64,000 nucleotides of DNA from Chitinophagaceae bacterium UBA1953. Lineage in GTDB: Bacteria > Bacteroidota > Bacteroidia > Chitinophagales > Chitinophagaceae. The stretch lies in contig DDEN01000004.1 of NCBI GenBank assembly GCA_002336115.1, positions 1-64,000 on the forward strand, given 5' to 3'. This document shows, one piece after another, positions 25,169 through 34,795 of the stretch (position 1 is the first letter of the stretch; every line of letters begins with the position of its first letter). The notes beneath the pieces were generated by a model, which did not search any database, had not been told where the DNA came from, and was given only the letters and a program-made list of their open reading frames with translations. Made by a program: the position numbers and the translations under genes.

Positions 25169-27637
25169 ATGCCATCATACACAGGTGAACATTTATTACC
25201 CGGACAGATTGGAAATTTCCTGACCGTTCTTTCCCTTATTTCCTCCTTATTTGCCACAATAGCTTATTTCAAATCAGTAAAAGCAAAAAATTCAATTGAA
25301 CAATTAAGCTGGAAGAAAATTGCCCGATCTGCATTTGTTACCGAAATAATATCCGTTGTTGGGATTTTCATCACCCTGTATTACATTATTTACAATCACC
25401 AGTTTGAGTATGCTTATGCCTGGAAACATAGTAATCTTGAACTTGAAACAAAGTATATTTTAAGTTGTTTCTGGGAAGGGCAGGAAGGCAGTTTTCTGCT
25501 CTGGAGTTTCTGGCATTGTGTATTGGGAGGAATTATTATCCTGAGGGAAAAAGAATGGGAAGCTCCTGTAATGGTTACAATCAGTTTTGCACAGTTCGCT
25601 TTGGCTACAATGGTTTTAGGCGTGTTCTTCTTTAATATTAAAATAGGAAGCAACCCGTTTGTATTGATGCGTAATGAAGGAATGCTGAGTCCCGATCAAT
25701 TCCCCATCGGTTTTGATAATGGTATTTTAAAGACCGACTATCGGAGTTTTATCAGTGATGGAAATGGGCTGAATCCTTTGCTTCAAAACTATTGGATGGT
25801 GATTCACCCGCCGGTTCTTTTTCTTGGTTTTGCAGCCACTATCGTTCCTTTTGCATTTGCAACTGCAGCTTTGTGGCGCAGGGATTATACCGGCTGGATT
25901 CCTGTTGTACGCCCATGGGCTATTTTTGCAGCAGCAGTGCTTGGACTGGGTATTATGATGGGTGGTGCATGGGCTTACGAAAGCTTAACTTTCGGTGGTT
26001 ACTGGGCATGGGATCCTGTTGAAAACGCTTCATTGGTTCCGTGGATTATTGGCATCAGTGGCATTCATACCCTTATTGCCTTTAAGCATTCAGGCCAGTC
26101 GTTGCGCTCTACTTTCTTGTTTTTTATTCTTCAGTTCTTACTTATTAACTATTCCACCTTCTTAACGAGAAGCGGTATTTTGGGCGATACAAGTGTGCAT
26201 GCCTTTACAGATTTGGGTATGAATGGCCAGCTACTTACTTTTCTACTTGTTTTTGTATTGCCATCACTTATACTGTTTGCCTGGAATTATAAAAAAATTC
26301 CGGTTGTGGCAAAGGAAGAGGCAATTGATTCAAGAGAGTTCTGGCTGTTTGTCGGTGCCTTGCTTTTATTTATATCGGCTATATTTATTATTGGCAAAAC
26401 TTCTTTACCCGTAGGCAATAAATTGTTTGGAACCAAGTTTGCCCCTCCGCAGGAAATTGAATATTCATATAACAAGGTTCTTATACTGTTTTCTTTCATC
26501 ATTGGTATATTAACTGCCATCAGTCAATACCTGAAATATAAACAAACAAGCAGATCGGCTTTTCTTAAAAGTATTTGGCTGCCTACGGTAATTGCGGCTG
26601 TTATAACATTCTCTATTAGCGTATTTGGAAATATTAACTTTAATAAATTCGGAATTGGTTTTCTTGCAGCAATTCATTTCAGCATCTTTTCATCAGTGTA
26701 TGCTGCTGTAGCTAATTTCATGTACATTTTTACCGGAGTTAAAGGAAAGATGATAAAGGCCGGGGCATCACTGGCTCATTTCGGTTTTGGCCTTGTGCTG
26801 ATTGGTGTACTAATATCCTCTTCCAAAAAAGAAGTAATCAGTTGGAACAGGAGCGGCATTATGGTAAACTTTGGTGAAGGCAGTACAGAAAATCCGGCAG
26901 AGAATCTTACACTCGTAAAGGGTGTTGCTACCGACATGGGTAAGTACATGGTTACTTATTTTGGCGATTCAATTAACCCGCCCGATCCAAAACATTATTT
27001 TAAAGTAAAGTTTGAGGACAAAAAATCGGGAGAGAGTTTCATTCTTTTCCCAGATGCATTTGTTAACTTCAGAGGCAACGGCCAGTTAATGGCAAATCCC
27101 GACAGCAAGCATTACCTGCATAAGGATGTGTTTACATACATCACCTCACTACCCAACCCGGATAAAAATAAAGATACCGCTTCATTTATCCCTCATATAA
27201 TGAAACCCGGCGATACTGCATTTTACAGCCACGGTTATTATGTACTGGAGGGCATCAGCAGAAGCTCGGCAAGAAAAAATATGATCATAAACCCGACTGA
27301 TTCTGTTTTTGCTGTAAATATTACAGTTGTGTCGAAAGACAGCAGCAGGTACAGTGCAGAGCCGGTTCTTATTCTAAGTGGAAACCAGGTTAAAGCAGTT
27401 GCCGATACAGTAGTAGCTCAGAATCTTGTTTTTGCTTTTACCGGTGCCGAAAAAGAAGGATTAAAACTGGGAGTTAAAGAAAGTGATGCCATTCTGCAGT
27501 ATGTTACACTTAAGGCCTATGTATTCCCGGCTATTAATGTGTTATGGCTTGGAATAATTATTATGACTTTCGGTTCACTTCTGGCAATGTATAATCATAT
27601 TCAGAAAAACAGGAAGCAGGTTCTGAAGAAAGTATAA
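25169..27637 (+). CDS. ccmF: Cytochrome c biogenesis protein CcmF
   Basis: This 822-residue polytopic membrane protein is a haem-handling component of cytochrome c maturation. The tryptophan-rich WWD region is visible as FGGYWAWDPVENASLVPWI near residue 275, with conserved His residues in flanking periplasmic loops (VIHPPVLFLGF). A large periplasmic domain occupies about residues 560-780 before the final membrane segment. It pairs with the CxxxY CcmE upstream; CcmA, B, C and H are not in the window. It presumably serves cytochromes such as that at 12746. Confidence 0.92.
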   Translation: MPSYTGEHLLPGQIGNFLTVLSLISSLFATIAYFKSVKAKNSIEQLSWKKIARSAFVTEIISVVGIFITLYYIIYNHQFEYAYAWKHSNLELETKYILSCFWEGQEGSFLLWSFWHCVLGGIIILREKEWEAPVMVTISFAQFALATMVLGVFFFNIKIGSNPFVLMRNEGMLSPDQFPIGFDNGILKTDYRSFISDGNGLNPLLQNYWMVIHPPVLFLGFAATIVPFAFATAALWRRDYTGWIPVVRPWAIFAAAVLGLGIMMGGAWAYESLTFGGYWAWDPVENASLVPWIIGISGIHTLIAFKHSGQSLRSTFLFFILQFLLINYSTFLTRSGILGDTSVHAFTDLGMNGQLLTFLLVFVLPSLILFAWNYKKIPVVAKEEAIDSREFWLFVGALLLFISAIFIIGKTSLPVGNKLFGTKFAPPQEIEYSYNKVLILFSFIIGILTAISQYLKYKQTSRSAFLKSIWLPTVIAAVITFSISVFGNINFNKFGIGFLAAIHFSIFSSVYAAVANFMYIFTGVKGKMIKAGASLAHFGFGLVLIGVLISSSKKEVISWNRSGIMVNFGEGSTENPAENLTLVKGVATDMGKYMVTYFGDSINPPDPKHYFKVKFEDKKSGESFILFPDAFVNFRGNGQLMANPDSKHYLHKDVFTYITSLPNPDKNKDTASFIPHIMKPGDTAFYSHGYYVLEGISRSSARKNMIINPTDSVFAVNITVVSKDSSRYSAEPVLILSGNQVKAVADTVVAQNLVFAFTGAEKEGLKLGVKESDAILQYVTLKAYVFPAINVLWLGIIIMTFGSLLAMYNHIQKNRKQVLKKV

Positions 27638-27881
27638 TTTACGGCCCACCCCTGATCTTTTAAAAATAGACAATGCGAAGTACAGCAGGTGCCGATTCCG
27701 ACTGCATAAAGTAACATTCATCATACATCTCTTTTTGTGCAACAAACGTGAAGACTGTATCATAAACAGTAAATATGTTGGTACAATAAATTGGTTGCCC
27801 TTGCTTAAAATCTTCAAGGCAGCGTTGGTTACTTTTTGTCTGTCTGTTGTATTAACCGTAGATTGATTAATTTACATTCTC

Positions 27882-28589
27882 ATGCCGAGAGGGAAAAGCA
27901 CATATTTTTCTGTTTTTTTTGTTGTTTCAGCATTGCTGAGTGTTTTGCATATTAAAGCACAGGTGCAGCCCTTGCCTCCTCCTGATACAGCCACCATTAT
28001 TAAAATTGCTAAGGCCAATTACGGCCCTAACGATACAGTTTATGTAAAAGCACAGATTATTAACGGCGAACTCCTTGGAGGAAGGGATTTGGAAGAAATT
28101 CTTGTTTGGGGTGGTGATCCTAAAGATGCAGCAAAATACTGGGCAAACTGGACAAGATTACGTAATGCTGTTTATGTAACATATCCAATGGCGAGATCGG
28201 CAGGAATTGTGATGGTTGATGTAAATAAACACCTGGAAAATGTTAACAGCCGAAGTGAACGGAAAGCCTATATTAAATCAAGAGAAAAGGAATTGAGAGC
28301 CGCTTTTGGTGATAAAGTCTCTGATCTTTCCATTTACCAGGGAAAAGTGCTGATGAAGCTCATTAACCGTCAAACCGGAGATAACTGTTACGAAATAATC
28401 AGGGAAATGAAAGGAGGATTTACAGCAGGCTTTTATCAAACACTCATGTTTTTTGCCGGTACAAGTTTAAAACAGGCTTGGAATCCTTCTGAAGATAAAT
28501 TTGATAAGCAGATAGAAGAGATCGTTCAGGAAATTAACCGCATGTATTATAATTCTCCTGCATATTCATCCCCGGCAGCAGCACGGTAA
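27882..28589 (+). CDS. DUF4294 family exported protein
   Basis: This 235-residue protein has a signal peptide (to about residue 27, HIKAQ) and the DUF4294 body, with WANWTRLRNAVYVTYPMARSAG and NRQTGDNCYEIIREMKGG. The family is restricted mainly to Bacteroidota and has no settled role; the conserved Thr-Gly-Asp-Asn-Cys stretch looks functional. It lies on the plus strand between ccmF and bshB1. Confidence 0.82.
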   Translation: MPRGKSTYFSVFFVVSALLSVLHIKAQVQPLPPPDTATIIKIAKANYGPNDTVYVKAQIINGELLGGRDLEEILVWGGDPKDAAKYWANWTRLRNAVYVTYPMARSAGIVMVDVNKHLENVNSRSERKAYIKSREKELRAAFGDKVSDLSIYQGKVLMKLINRQTGDNCYEIIREMKGGFTAGFYQTLMFFAGTSLKQAWNPSEDKFDKQIEEIVQEINRMYYNSPAYSSPAAAR

Positions 28590-28637
28590 TGTGCTCTCAT
28601 TTTTAATGTGTAATTTCACGCCCAAAATTTAATACGA

Positions 28638-29366
28638 ATGAAGTTAGATATACTTGCGTTTGGTGTTCACCCCGACGATGTGGAACTGGCTTGTGCAGGC
28701 ACTTTGATGATTGAAATTGCAAATGGGAAAAAAGTAGGAATTATTGATTTAACAAGGGGAGAGCTGGGTACAAGAGGTACTGCGGAAACAAGAAAGGCGG
28801 AAGCTGCCGCAGCGGCAGAAATTATTGGTGTACATGTACGTGAAAACCTTGGCATGCGTGATGGATTTTTCAATAACGATGAGGAACACCAGTTACAGGT
28901 TATAAAAAAAATCAGGCAATATCAGCCGGAAATTGTGATCTGCAATGCAGTTGAAGATCGCCATCCCGATCATGGGCGATCTTCAAAACTGGTTTCAGAT
29001 GCCTGCTTTTATGCTGGGTTACGAAAAATAGAAACTTCGGTTGATGGTGCTGAACAAACAGCATGGCGGCCCAAATATGTTTTCCATTATATACAGGACA
29101 GGTATCTTGAGCCTGATTTTATTTTTGATATTTCATCTGTCTTTGACAGAAAATTAAAAAGCATTCAGGCATACGCCACCCAGTTTAACAGTGAAGGCAA
29201 CGGAGAGCCCCAAACATATATTTCCACTCCAACCTACTTTGAAACAATTATTGCACGTCACCGTATGTTTGGCAAACGAATTGGCGTGGAATATGGCGAA
29301 GGTTTTATTACAGAAAAAAGAATAGGCATTAATTCCTTTGATGCGTTTATCCAGATAACTACCTGA
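28638..29366 (+). CDS. bshB1: N-acetyl-alpha-D-glucosaminyl L-malate deacetylase (bacillithiol synthesis)
   Basis: This 242-residue zinc deacetylase of the LmbE/PIG-L family removes the acetyl group from GlcNAc-malate in bacillithiol synthesis. The zinc motif HPDDVE (residues 11-16) and the later DRHPDHGRSSKL are visible, as is LTRGELGTRGTAETRKAEA, typical of BshB1. The length fits. BshA and BshC are not in view. It starts 48 bases after the DUF4294 gene. Confidence 0.93.
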   Translation: MKLDILAFGVHPDDVELACAGTLMIEIANGKKVGIIDLTRGELGTRGTAETRKAEAAAAAEIIGVHVRENLGMRDGFFNNDEEHQLQVIKKIRQYQPEIVICNAVEDRHPDHGRSSKLVSDACFYAGLRKIETSVDGAEQTAWRPKYVFHYIQDRYLEPDFIFDISSVFDRKLKSIQAYATQFNSEGNGEPQTYISTPTYFETIIARHRMFGKRIGVEYGEGFITEKRIGINSFDAFIQITT

Positions 29367-29470
29367 TGCTTCACAAATTATTTTCATGAAAGGCACTGTT
29401 AAAAATTGATTATTAGGGGAATAAACAGTTTGAAACTGATTGTTTGCATAAAGAAATGCCTTTTATGGAA

Positions 29471-29507
29471 TTGCTGCAAAGGTTAATACGTTACCTTTGC
29501 AGCAATT
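29471..29507 (+). promoter_or_regulatory. Palindrome overlapping the desaturase promoter
   Basis: TTGCTGCAAAGGT (29471-29483) and ACCTTTGCAGCAA (29495-29507 region) are perfectly complementary 13-base arms. The left arm begins with TTG and the right contains TACCTTTG (29492-29499), an 18-base spacing that fits a -33/-7 pair for the gene at 29519. T residues follow, so a terminator for bshB1 is the alternative. Confidence 0.55.
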
Positions 29508-29518
29508 TTTTATTCTAT

Positions 29519-30589
29519 ATGAGTACTCCAAAATTTCCCCATAGCAAGGCACAGTCTTTTCACAGTGAGTTGAAACGAAGAGTGAATGCTTATTTCCAGG
29601 AATCAGGAAAAGAACCAACAGGTAATTTTAAACTGTTTTCAAAAGCCGTTTTTTTGGGACTGGCGTTTACAGCTCTTTATATTCATCTTGTATTTTTTAC
29701 ACCAGGTGTTTTTTGGGGTGTTGCTGAATCAATACTTTTTGGTGGTGTTGTTGCAGCTATCGGTTTTAATGTTATGCACGATGGGGCACATGGCAGCTTC
29801 AGTAAATACAAATCGGTAAATCTGATGGCGGCATTTTCTTTAAATATTCTTGGCGGCAGCAGTTTTATGTGGAATGTAAAACATAACATTATTCATCATG
29901 CCTACACAAATGTTGATGGGGTGGATGATGATATAGATATACAGCCCTGGATGCGGATGAGCAGCACACAGAAGAAATATAAACTGCATAAATACCAGCA
30001 CCGTTATTTCTGGTTTTTGTATTCATTGCTCTACATTTTATGGATTTTTGTTCTTGATTACCAGAAATATTTCAAACATAAAATCGGGTCAATGCAGTTA
30101 AAGAAAATGCACATAGCCGATCATGTGATTTTCTGGCTGTTTAAAGCAGTAAACCTGTTCATTTTTATTGCCTTGCCAATATGGATGGCCGGATTTTTAC
30201 CCTGGTTGCTGGGCTTTCTTACTGCCACTTTATTTGCCGGTTTTGTATTAAGTACTGTTTTTCAGCTTGCGCATACTGTTGAACATACTGCATTTCCTAT
30301 GCCGGATGATGCAGATGGGCGTTTGCAGGACGAATGGGCTATTCACCAGTTGAAAACCACTGCAAATTTTGCAACAAAGAACAGAATTATTTCTGCTTTG
30401 GTTGGTGGCTTGAATTTCCAGGTTGAACACCACCTTTTCCCCAAAATTTCACACATACATTATCCTGCTATCAGCAAAATTATCAAGCAAACCTGCAGTG
30501 AGTTTAATATTCCTTACATTGAATATCCAAAAATGCGGATGGCTTTTGCATCGCATGTAGCATACCTTAAAGAAATGGGAAGAAAGTAA
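29519..30589 (+). CDS. Membrane fatty acid desaturase
   Basis: This 356-residue di-iron acyl desaturase has the three histidine boxes HDGAHGS, HNIIHHAYTN and QVEHHLFP. The Gln at the start of the third box is typical of front-end or acyl-lipid desaturases. Hydrophobic segments near residues 45-90, 160-185 and 205-255 fit the fold. It acts in the cytoplasmic membrane and probably adjusts membrane fluidity. The ATG at 29519 is chosen because it follows a promoter-like palindrome; the in-frame start at 29444 would lie upstream of it. Confidence 0.88.
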   Translation: MSTPKFPHSKAQSFHSELKRRVNAYFQESGKEPTGNFKLFSKAVFLGLAFTALYIHLVFFTPGVFWGVAESILFGGVVAAIGFNVMHDGAHGSFSKYKSVNLMAAFSLNILGGSSFMWNVKHNIIHHAYTNVDGVDDDIDIQPWMRMSSTQKKYKLHKYQHRYFWFLYSLLYILWIFVLDYQKYFKHKIGSMQLKKMHIADHVIFWLFKAVNLFIFIALPIWMAGFLPWLLGFLTATLFAGFVLSTVFQLAHTVEHTAFPMPDDADGRLQDEWAIHQLKTTANFATKNRIISALVGGLNFQVEHHLFPKISHIHYPAISKIIKQTCSEFNIPYIEYPKMRMAFASHVAYLKEMGRK

Positions 30590-30612
30590 TGAATCATATT
30601 GCTTCTTAAATA

Positions 30613-30650
30613 AAAAAGAAATCCCAACCTTGCGGTTGGGATTTCTTTTT
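30613..30650. terminator. Bidirectional rho-independent terminator
   Basis: AAAAAGAAATCCCAACC and GGTTGGGATTTCTTTTT are 17-base complementary arms with a TTGC loop. It ends the desaturase (plus) and overlaps the stop codon of the caspase-like gene (minus), serving both. Confidence 0.85.
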
Positions 30651-32656
30651 TATTGTACTCTGAAATAAAATATATCGTAGTAGTTTGAGTTAAGCCAGGG
30701 TTTTTGTTTACCACCTGATTTTTCTTTCACTTCCCGGCCGGTAAGTTTAAATACATTTTCAATTTGAGTGTTTGGAACTGAAATGTATTTTACAAGCGAA
30801 CCCGTGTATAAACCATTGGTTCCTGCAACGCCATCACTGGCAACAGATCCCGGATCGGTTGCAAATGAAATTACTGTATTGTCGGGAGGAGAAATAGGGG
30901 CAAGGCCACCATCATCATTATCGCCAAATGATCCACGCTGAAACGGATTGTTTCGGCAGGCATCAAGTATTACGATGTTCAATTTTGTGTTAGCATCTTC
31001 CATACGTGCCAGTACCTGTGATACTGAAGGACAATCTTCCCGTACATCAGTTTTAGAACGCAGATTTGCATCAACAGGAATAATATAATTCTGATCATCA
31101 ATCTGAATACCGTGACCGGAGTAATAAAATAAGCCAACCTGGTACGAGGCAAGTTTATACCCAAACTCTTTAATTGCCGATCTTAATTGTGTGGCATCGC
31201 CATCAATTACTTCAATTACTTCAAAACCACAGTCTCTCAGTACTTGTGCCATTGATCTTGCATCGTTTTTTGGATTTTTTAAAGCCGTTGTAAAACGATA
31301 CCCCTGGTTGCCAATCACCAACGCAAGTTTCTTTTTATAATTACCTGTATTTAGCCCGGCAGTATTACCGGTAGTAACAACAGTTGTATTATTAGGTTTT
31401 GTGTTTGTGCCCGGATTTGTATTGTTATTGGGTTTTGTATTTGTATTTCCGGTGTTATTATTTGGTTTGGTGTTTACGTTCGGTTTATTATTATTTGATG
31501 AAGGGTTGTTTACAGGAGGTTTGGAGTTGTTAACAACAACAGGATTGTCTGAATTATCATAATTGCTTTTTACCCATGCATCATATCCTTGGGGCGTAGT
31601 TGTTTTGCCAAGAAATTTACCCTGGTTCCAGTAACCTTCTTCAGGCAAGCCATCAAAATGGAAAAGCTGGCCATTGCCGTGGTAACGCTGATCTTTCCAT
31701 TCACCGCTGTAACGTTCCCCGTTTGTATAATAGTAAGTTCCTTTACCATTAAACTTATTATCGGTGAAATTGCCTACATAATAATCACCAATATCAAAAA
31801 AGTAAGTGCCCTGCCCATTACGATAGCCATTTTTAAAATATCCTTCATAGTAGCCATTGTTGTAAACATATTTGCCATAACCATTCTTGCAATCGCCACT
31901 AATACACCCTGTATTACCTTCCTTCAGCAAAGTGCTTTTTGGAGTAATGAGATCATTATCCTTCCAATAACCAATCTTTTTAATACCTGTATTGGGATCA
32001 TAATTAATTCCCCAGCCATTGCGTTTACTGTCAATAAAAAATCCTACATATTTTTCTCCGCTAATAAAGAAGTATGTTCCATAACCTGTAAGCAGATTTT
32101 CTTTAAACTGGCCAACCCAACGTGTTCCATCATCCCAATAGTAAGCTCCGTATCCATCTCTTAAGCCATTTTTAAAATAACCAAAATAGCGGTCGTTGCC
32201 GCTGTAATATTTCATGCCGTAACCATCATTACAATCGCCGTTTAAACAGCCAACTGTTCCAATGGGTTTGCTGTAGTAAGATATTTTACCAAGAAATTTA
32301 CCCTTTTCAAAAATGCCGGTTTGTTTTGTGCCATTTGAAAATGTTTTTTCTCCTTCACCATCAAACTCACCATCTTTAAAATCGCCAATGTATTTTGTGC
32401 CGTCTTTAAACTCCATTACACCAAAGCCCGAGAATACATTGCCAATATTTTCACCAATATATTTTTCACCTGTTTTCCAGTTGTAGATGCCAAAACCTTC
32501 ACGTTTATCATCATAAAATTCTCCTTCATACACATCTCCATTGGCATATTGGAATTTTCCAAAACCCGAACTACAGTTGCCACTTAAACAGGTTTGTGAA
32601 AAAGAATTTGTAAATAAAGAAAGGGATAAAAAAAGCGATAATCCTAAAGCCTTCAT
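30650..32656 (-). CDS. MORN-repeat protein with C-terminal caspase-like (metacaspase) domain
   Basis: This 668-residue exported protein has a signal peptide (1-21) and three similar MORN blocks (about 22-125, 136-235 and 250-352), each opening with a CxxGxC signature (CLSGNCSSGFGK, CLNGDCNDGYGM, CISGDCKNGYGK). An Asn/Pro/Thr-rich linker (about 370-435) follows, then a C14 caspase-like peptidase domain (440-668). The catalytic His515 (YYSGHG) and Cys567 (LDACRNNPF) are both present. The peptidase likely works outside the cytoplasm, with MORN blocks binding lipid or protein. The target is unknown. No toxin or defence partner is adjacent. Confidence 0.88.
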   Translation of the reverse strand: MKALGLSLFLSLSLFTNSFSQTCLSGNCSSGFGKFQYANGDVYEGEFYDDKREGFGIYNWKTGEKYIGENIGNVFSGFGVMEFKDGTKYIGDFKDGEFDGEGEKTFSNGTKQTGIFEKGKFLGKISYYSKPIGTVGCLNGDCNDGYGMKYYSGNDRYFGYFKNGLRDGYGAYYWDDGTRWVGQFKENLLTGYGTYFFISGEKYVGFFIDSKRNGWGINYDPNTGIKKIGYWKDNDLITPKSTLLKEGNTGCISGDCKNGYGKYVYNNGYYEGYFKNGYRNGQGTYFFDIGDYYVGNFTDNKFNGKGTYYYTNGERYSGEWKDQRYHGNGQLFHFDGLPEEGYWNQGKFLGKTTTPQGYDAWVKSNYDNSDNPVVVNNSKPPVNNPSSNNNKPNVNTKPNNNTGNTNTKPNNNTNPGTNTKPNNTTVVTTGNTAGLNTGNYKKKLALVIGNQGYRFTTALKNPKNDARSMAQVLRDCGFEVIEVIDGDATQLRSAIKEFGYKLASYQVGLFYYSGHGIQIDDQNYIIPVDANLRSKTDVREDCPSVSQVLARMEDANTKLNIVILDACRNNPFQRGSFGDNDDGGLAPISPPDNTVISFATDPGSVASDGVAGTNGLYTGSLVKYISVPNTQIENVFKLTGREVKEKSGGKQKPWLNSNYYDIFYFRVQ

Positions 32657-32794
32657 TTTGGGAATAATTTGGCGTAAGATACTTAGGTTTCAACATTTTA
32701 TCAATACCGTCTTCATGGTATTAACAATTGTGAGTTTTTTTCTGTCAGCAGAAATATCCTCCCTTATCTTTGTTGCAAACAATACACTTGCCAC

Positions 32795-33949
32795 ATGAAT
32801 TTTCAATTAACCGAAGAGCAGCTAATGATACAACAGGCTGCAAGAGATTTTGCACGTACTGAATGTTTACCCGGAGTTATTGAGCGTGATGAAAACCAGA
32901 AATTTCCTAAGGAGCAGGTGAGTAAACTTGCCGATCTTGGTTTTATGGGAATGATGGTTAAGCCTGAATATGGTGGTTCAGGAATGGATACAATAAGCTA
33001 TGTACTGGCAATGGAGGAAATAAGTAAGGTTGATGCCAGCGTTAGTGTGTGCATGAGTGTTAACAACAGTTTGGTTTGTTATGGCCTGCAGGAATTTTGT
33101 ACCGAAGAGCAGAAACAAAAATATCTTGTGCCACTTGCCCAGGGAAAAAAAGATGGAGAACTGTACATTGGCGCTTTTTTATTGAGTGAGCCTGAAGCCG
33201 GCAGCGATGCAACTTCACAAAGAACAACTGCTGAAGATAAAGGAAATCATTATATCCTGAATGGAATCAAGAACTGGATTACAAATGGTTCTTCAGCTTC
33301 GGTTTACCTTGTTGTAGCACAAACTGATGCCGCAAAAGGCAGCAAAGGAATTAATGCATTTATTGTTGAGAAAAACTGGCCAGGTGTTACTGTTGGAGCA
33401 AAAGAAAATAAAATGGGTATTCGTGGAAGCGATACACACAGTATTTCGTTTCAGGATGTAATTGTGCCGAAAGAAAACAGGATAGGAGAGGATGGCTTTG
33501 GTTTCACCTTCGCTATGAAAACATTGGCCGGCGGACGTATTGGAATTGCTTCGCAGGCATTAGGAATTGCAAGTGGTGCGTATGAACTGGCGTTGAATTA
33601 TTCCAAACAGCGTAAAGCATTTGGCAAAGAAATTATGCATCACCAGGCAATACAGTTTAAGCTGGCCGACATGGCTACAGAAATAGAAGCAGCACGACTG
33701 CTCTGTTTAAAAGCGGCATGGGATAAGGATGAACATAACGATTATACAATCAGTTCATCCATGGCAAAAGTTTATGCAAGTGAAACAGCTATGTGGGTTA
33801 CTACTGAAGCTGTGCAGATACATGGAGGCTATGGTTATGTAAAAGAATTTCATGTAGAACGTTTAATGCGTGATGCCAAGATTACGCAGATATACGAAGG
33901 TACAAGTGAAGTACAGCGGATTGTTATTGGAAGAAGTATTCTGAAATAA
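32795..33949 (+). CDS. Acyl-CoA dehydrogenase
   Basis: This 384-residue FAD enzyme introduces the trans-2 double bond in acyl-CoA. It has the full-length family layout: N-terminal helices, the beta domain with LSEPEAGSDATSQRT and NWITNGSSASVYLVV, and the C-terminal helical domain with the catalytic-Glu region QIYEGTSEVQRIVI. Short-chain or branched-chain substrates are likely from the overall similarity, but specificity is inferred only. TATCTTTG at 32765-32772 is a -7 element upstream. The chain ends in RSILK. Confidence 0.92.
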   Translation: MNFQLTEEQLMIQQAARDFARTECLPGVIERDENQKFPKEQVSKLADLGFMGMMVKPEYGGSGMDTISYVLAMEEISKVDASVSVCMSVNNSLVCYGLQEFCTEEQKQKYLVPLAQGKKDGELYIGAFLLSEPEAGSDATSQRTTAEDKGNHYILNGIKNWITNGSSASVYLVVAQTDAAKGSKGINAFIVEKNWPGVTVGAKENKMGIRGSDTHSISFQDVIVPKENRIGEDGFGFTFAMKTLAGGRIGIASQALGIASGAYELALNYSKQRKAFGKEIMHHQAIQFKLADMATEIEAARLLCLKAAWDKDEHNDYTISSSMAKVYASETAMWVTTEAVQIHGGYGYVKEFHVERLMRDAKITQIYEGTSEVQRIVIGRSILK

Positions 33950-34086
33950 AAGTCTGTTTCACACAAAGCAACAAAGGATACAGCGTTCACAACGGTTTCT
34001 TTTTTGTAAGCTTTGTCTTCTTAGTGAGCTTTGTGTGAAGCTTCGGTCTTATAACACAGCCTCATCCTTATTTTATACATTTGCTC

Positions 34087-34767
34087 ATGGCTGTAAATAA
34101 AGAAGCATATAAAGAAATTAAAACGTTCCTTGATTCAAAAGCTGTAACACTTGTTGCTGTTTCAAAAACAAAACCTGCAGAAGATATACTGGAGTTATAT
34201 GAATTGGGGCAAAGGGATTTTGGAGAGAACTATGTGCAGGAGTTAGCAGAGAAAGCAGAAAAACTTCCCAAAGATATCCGCTGGCATTTCATTGGTCACC
34301 TGCAAAGCAATAAGGTGAAATATATTGCTCCTTTTGTGCATTTAATTCATGGCGTTGACAGCTTTAAGTTGCTAAAAGAAATCAATAAAGAAGCCGCTAA
34401 GAAAAACCGGACTATTGATGTATTGCTCCAGGCTTATATTGCGCAGGAAGAAACAAAGTTTGGGATGGATGAAGAGGAATTACAATCAGCTATTACTGAA
34501 TTTGAACAACTGGAAAACAAACACGTAAATATTTGCGGGTTGATGGGGATGGCAAGTTTTACAGATGATTTGGAAAAGGTAAGAGCAGAGTTTCATTTTT
34601 TGAAATCATTGTTTAATCAATCTGCTGGAAAATTCACACCACACGCTTTACACTTCACAACTCTTTCTATGGGTATGAGTGCAGATTATACAGTTGCCAT
34701 TGAGGAAGGAAGCACAATGGTGCGGATTGGAAGTTTGTTATTTGGTACAAGAAATTACAATCAATAA
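34087..34767 (+). CDS. YggS/PLPBP family pyridoxal phosphate homeostasis protein
   Basis: This 226-residue PLP-binding TIM-barrel protein has the PLP lysine motif VAVSKTKPAEDI, then GENYVQELAEK, WHFIGHLQSNKVKYI and the C-terminal TLSMGMSADYTVAIEEGSTMVRIG phosphate site. The family buffers free PLP and affects amino-acid pools and has no known catalytic turnover. The ATG at 34087 is preferred over a TTG at 34081. Confidence 0.92.
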   Translation: MAVNKEAYKEIKTFLDSKAVTLVAVSKTKPAEDILELYELGQRDFGENYVQELAEKAEKLPKDIRWHFIGHLQSNKVKYIAPFVHLIHGVDSFKLLKEINKEAAKKNRTIDVLLQAYIAQEETKFGMDEEELQSAITEFEQLENKHVNICGLMGMASFTDDLEKVRAEFHFLKSLFNQSAGKFTPHALHFTTLSMGMSADYTVAIEEGSTMVRIGSLLFGTRNYNQ

Positions 34768-34795
34768 TACATCTGCTATTGATTATAAACTATTT

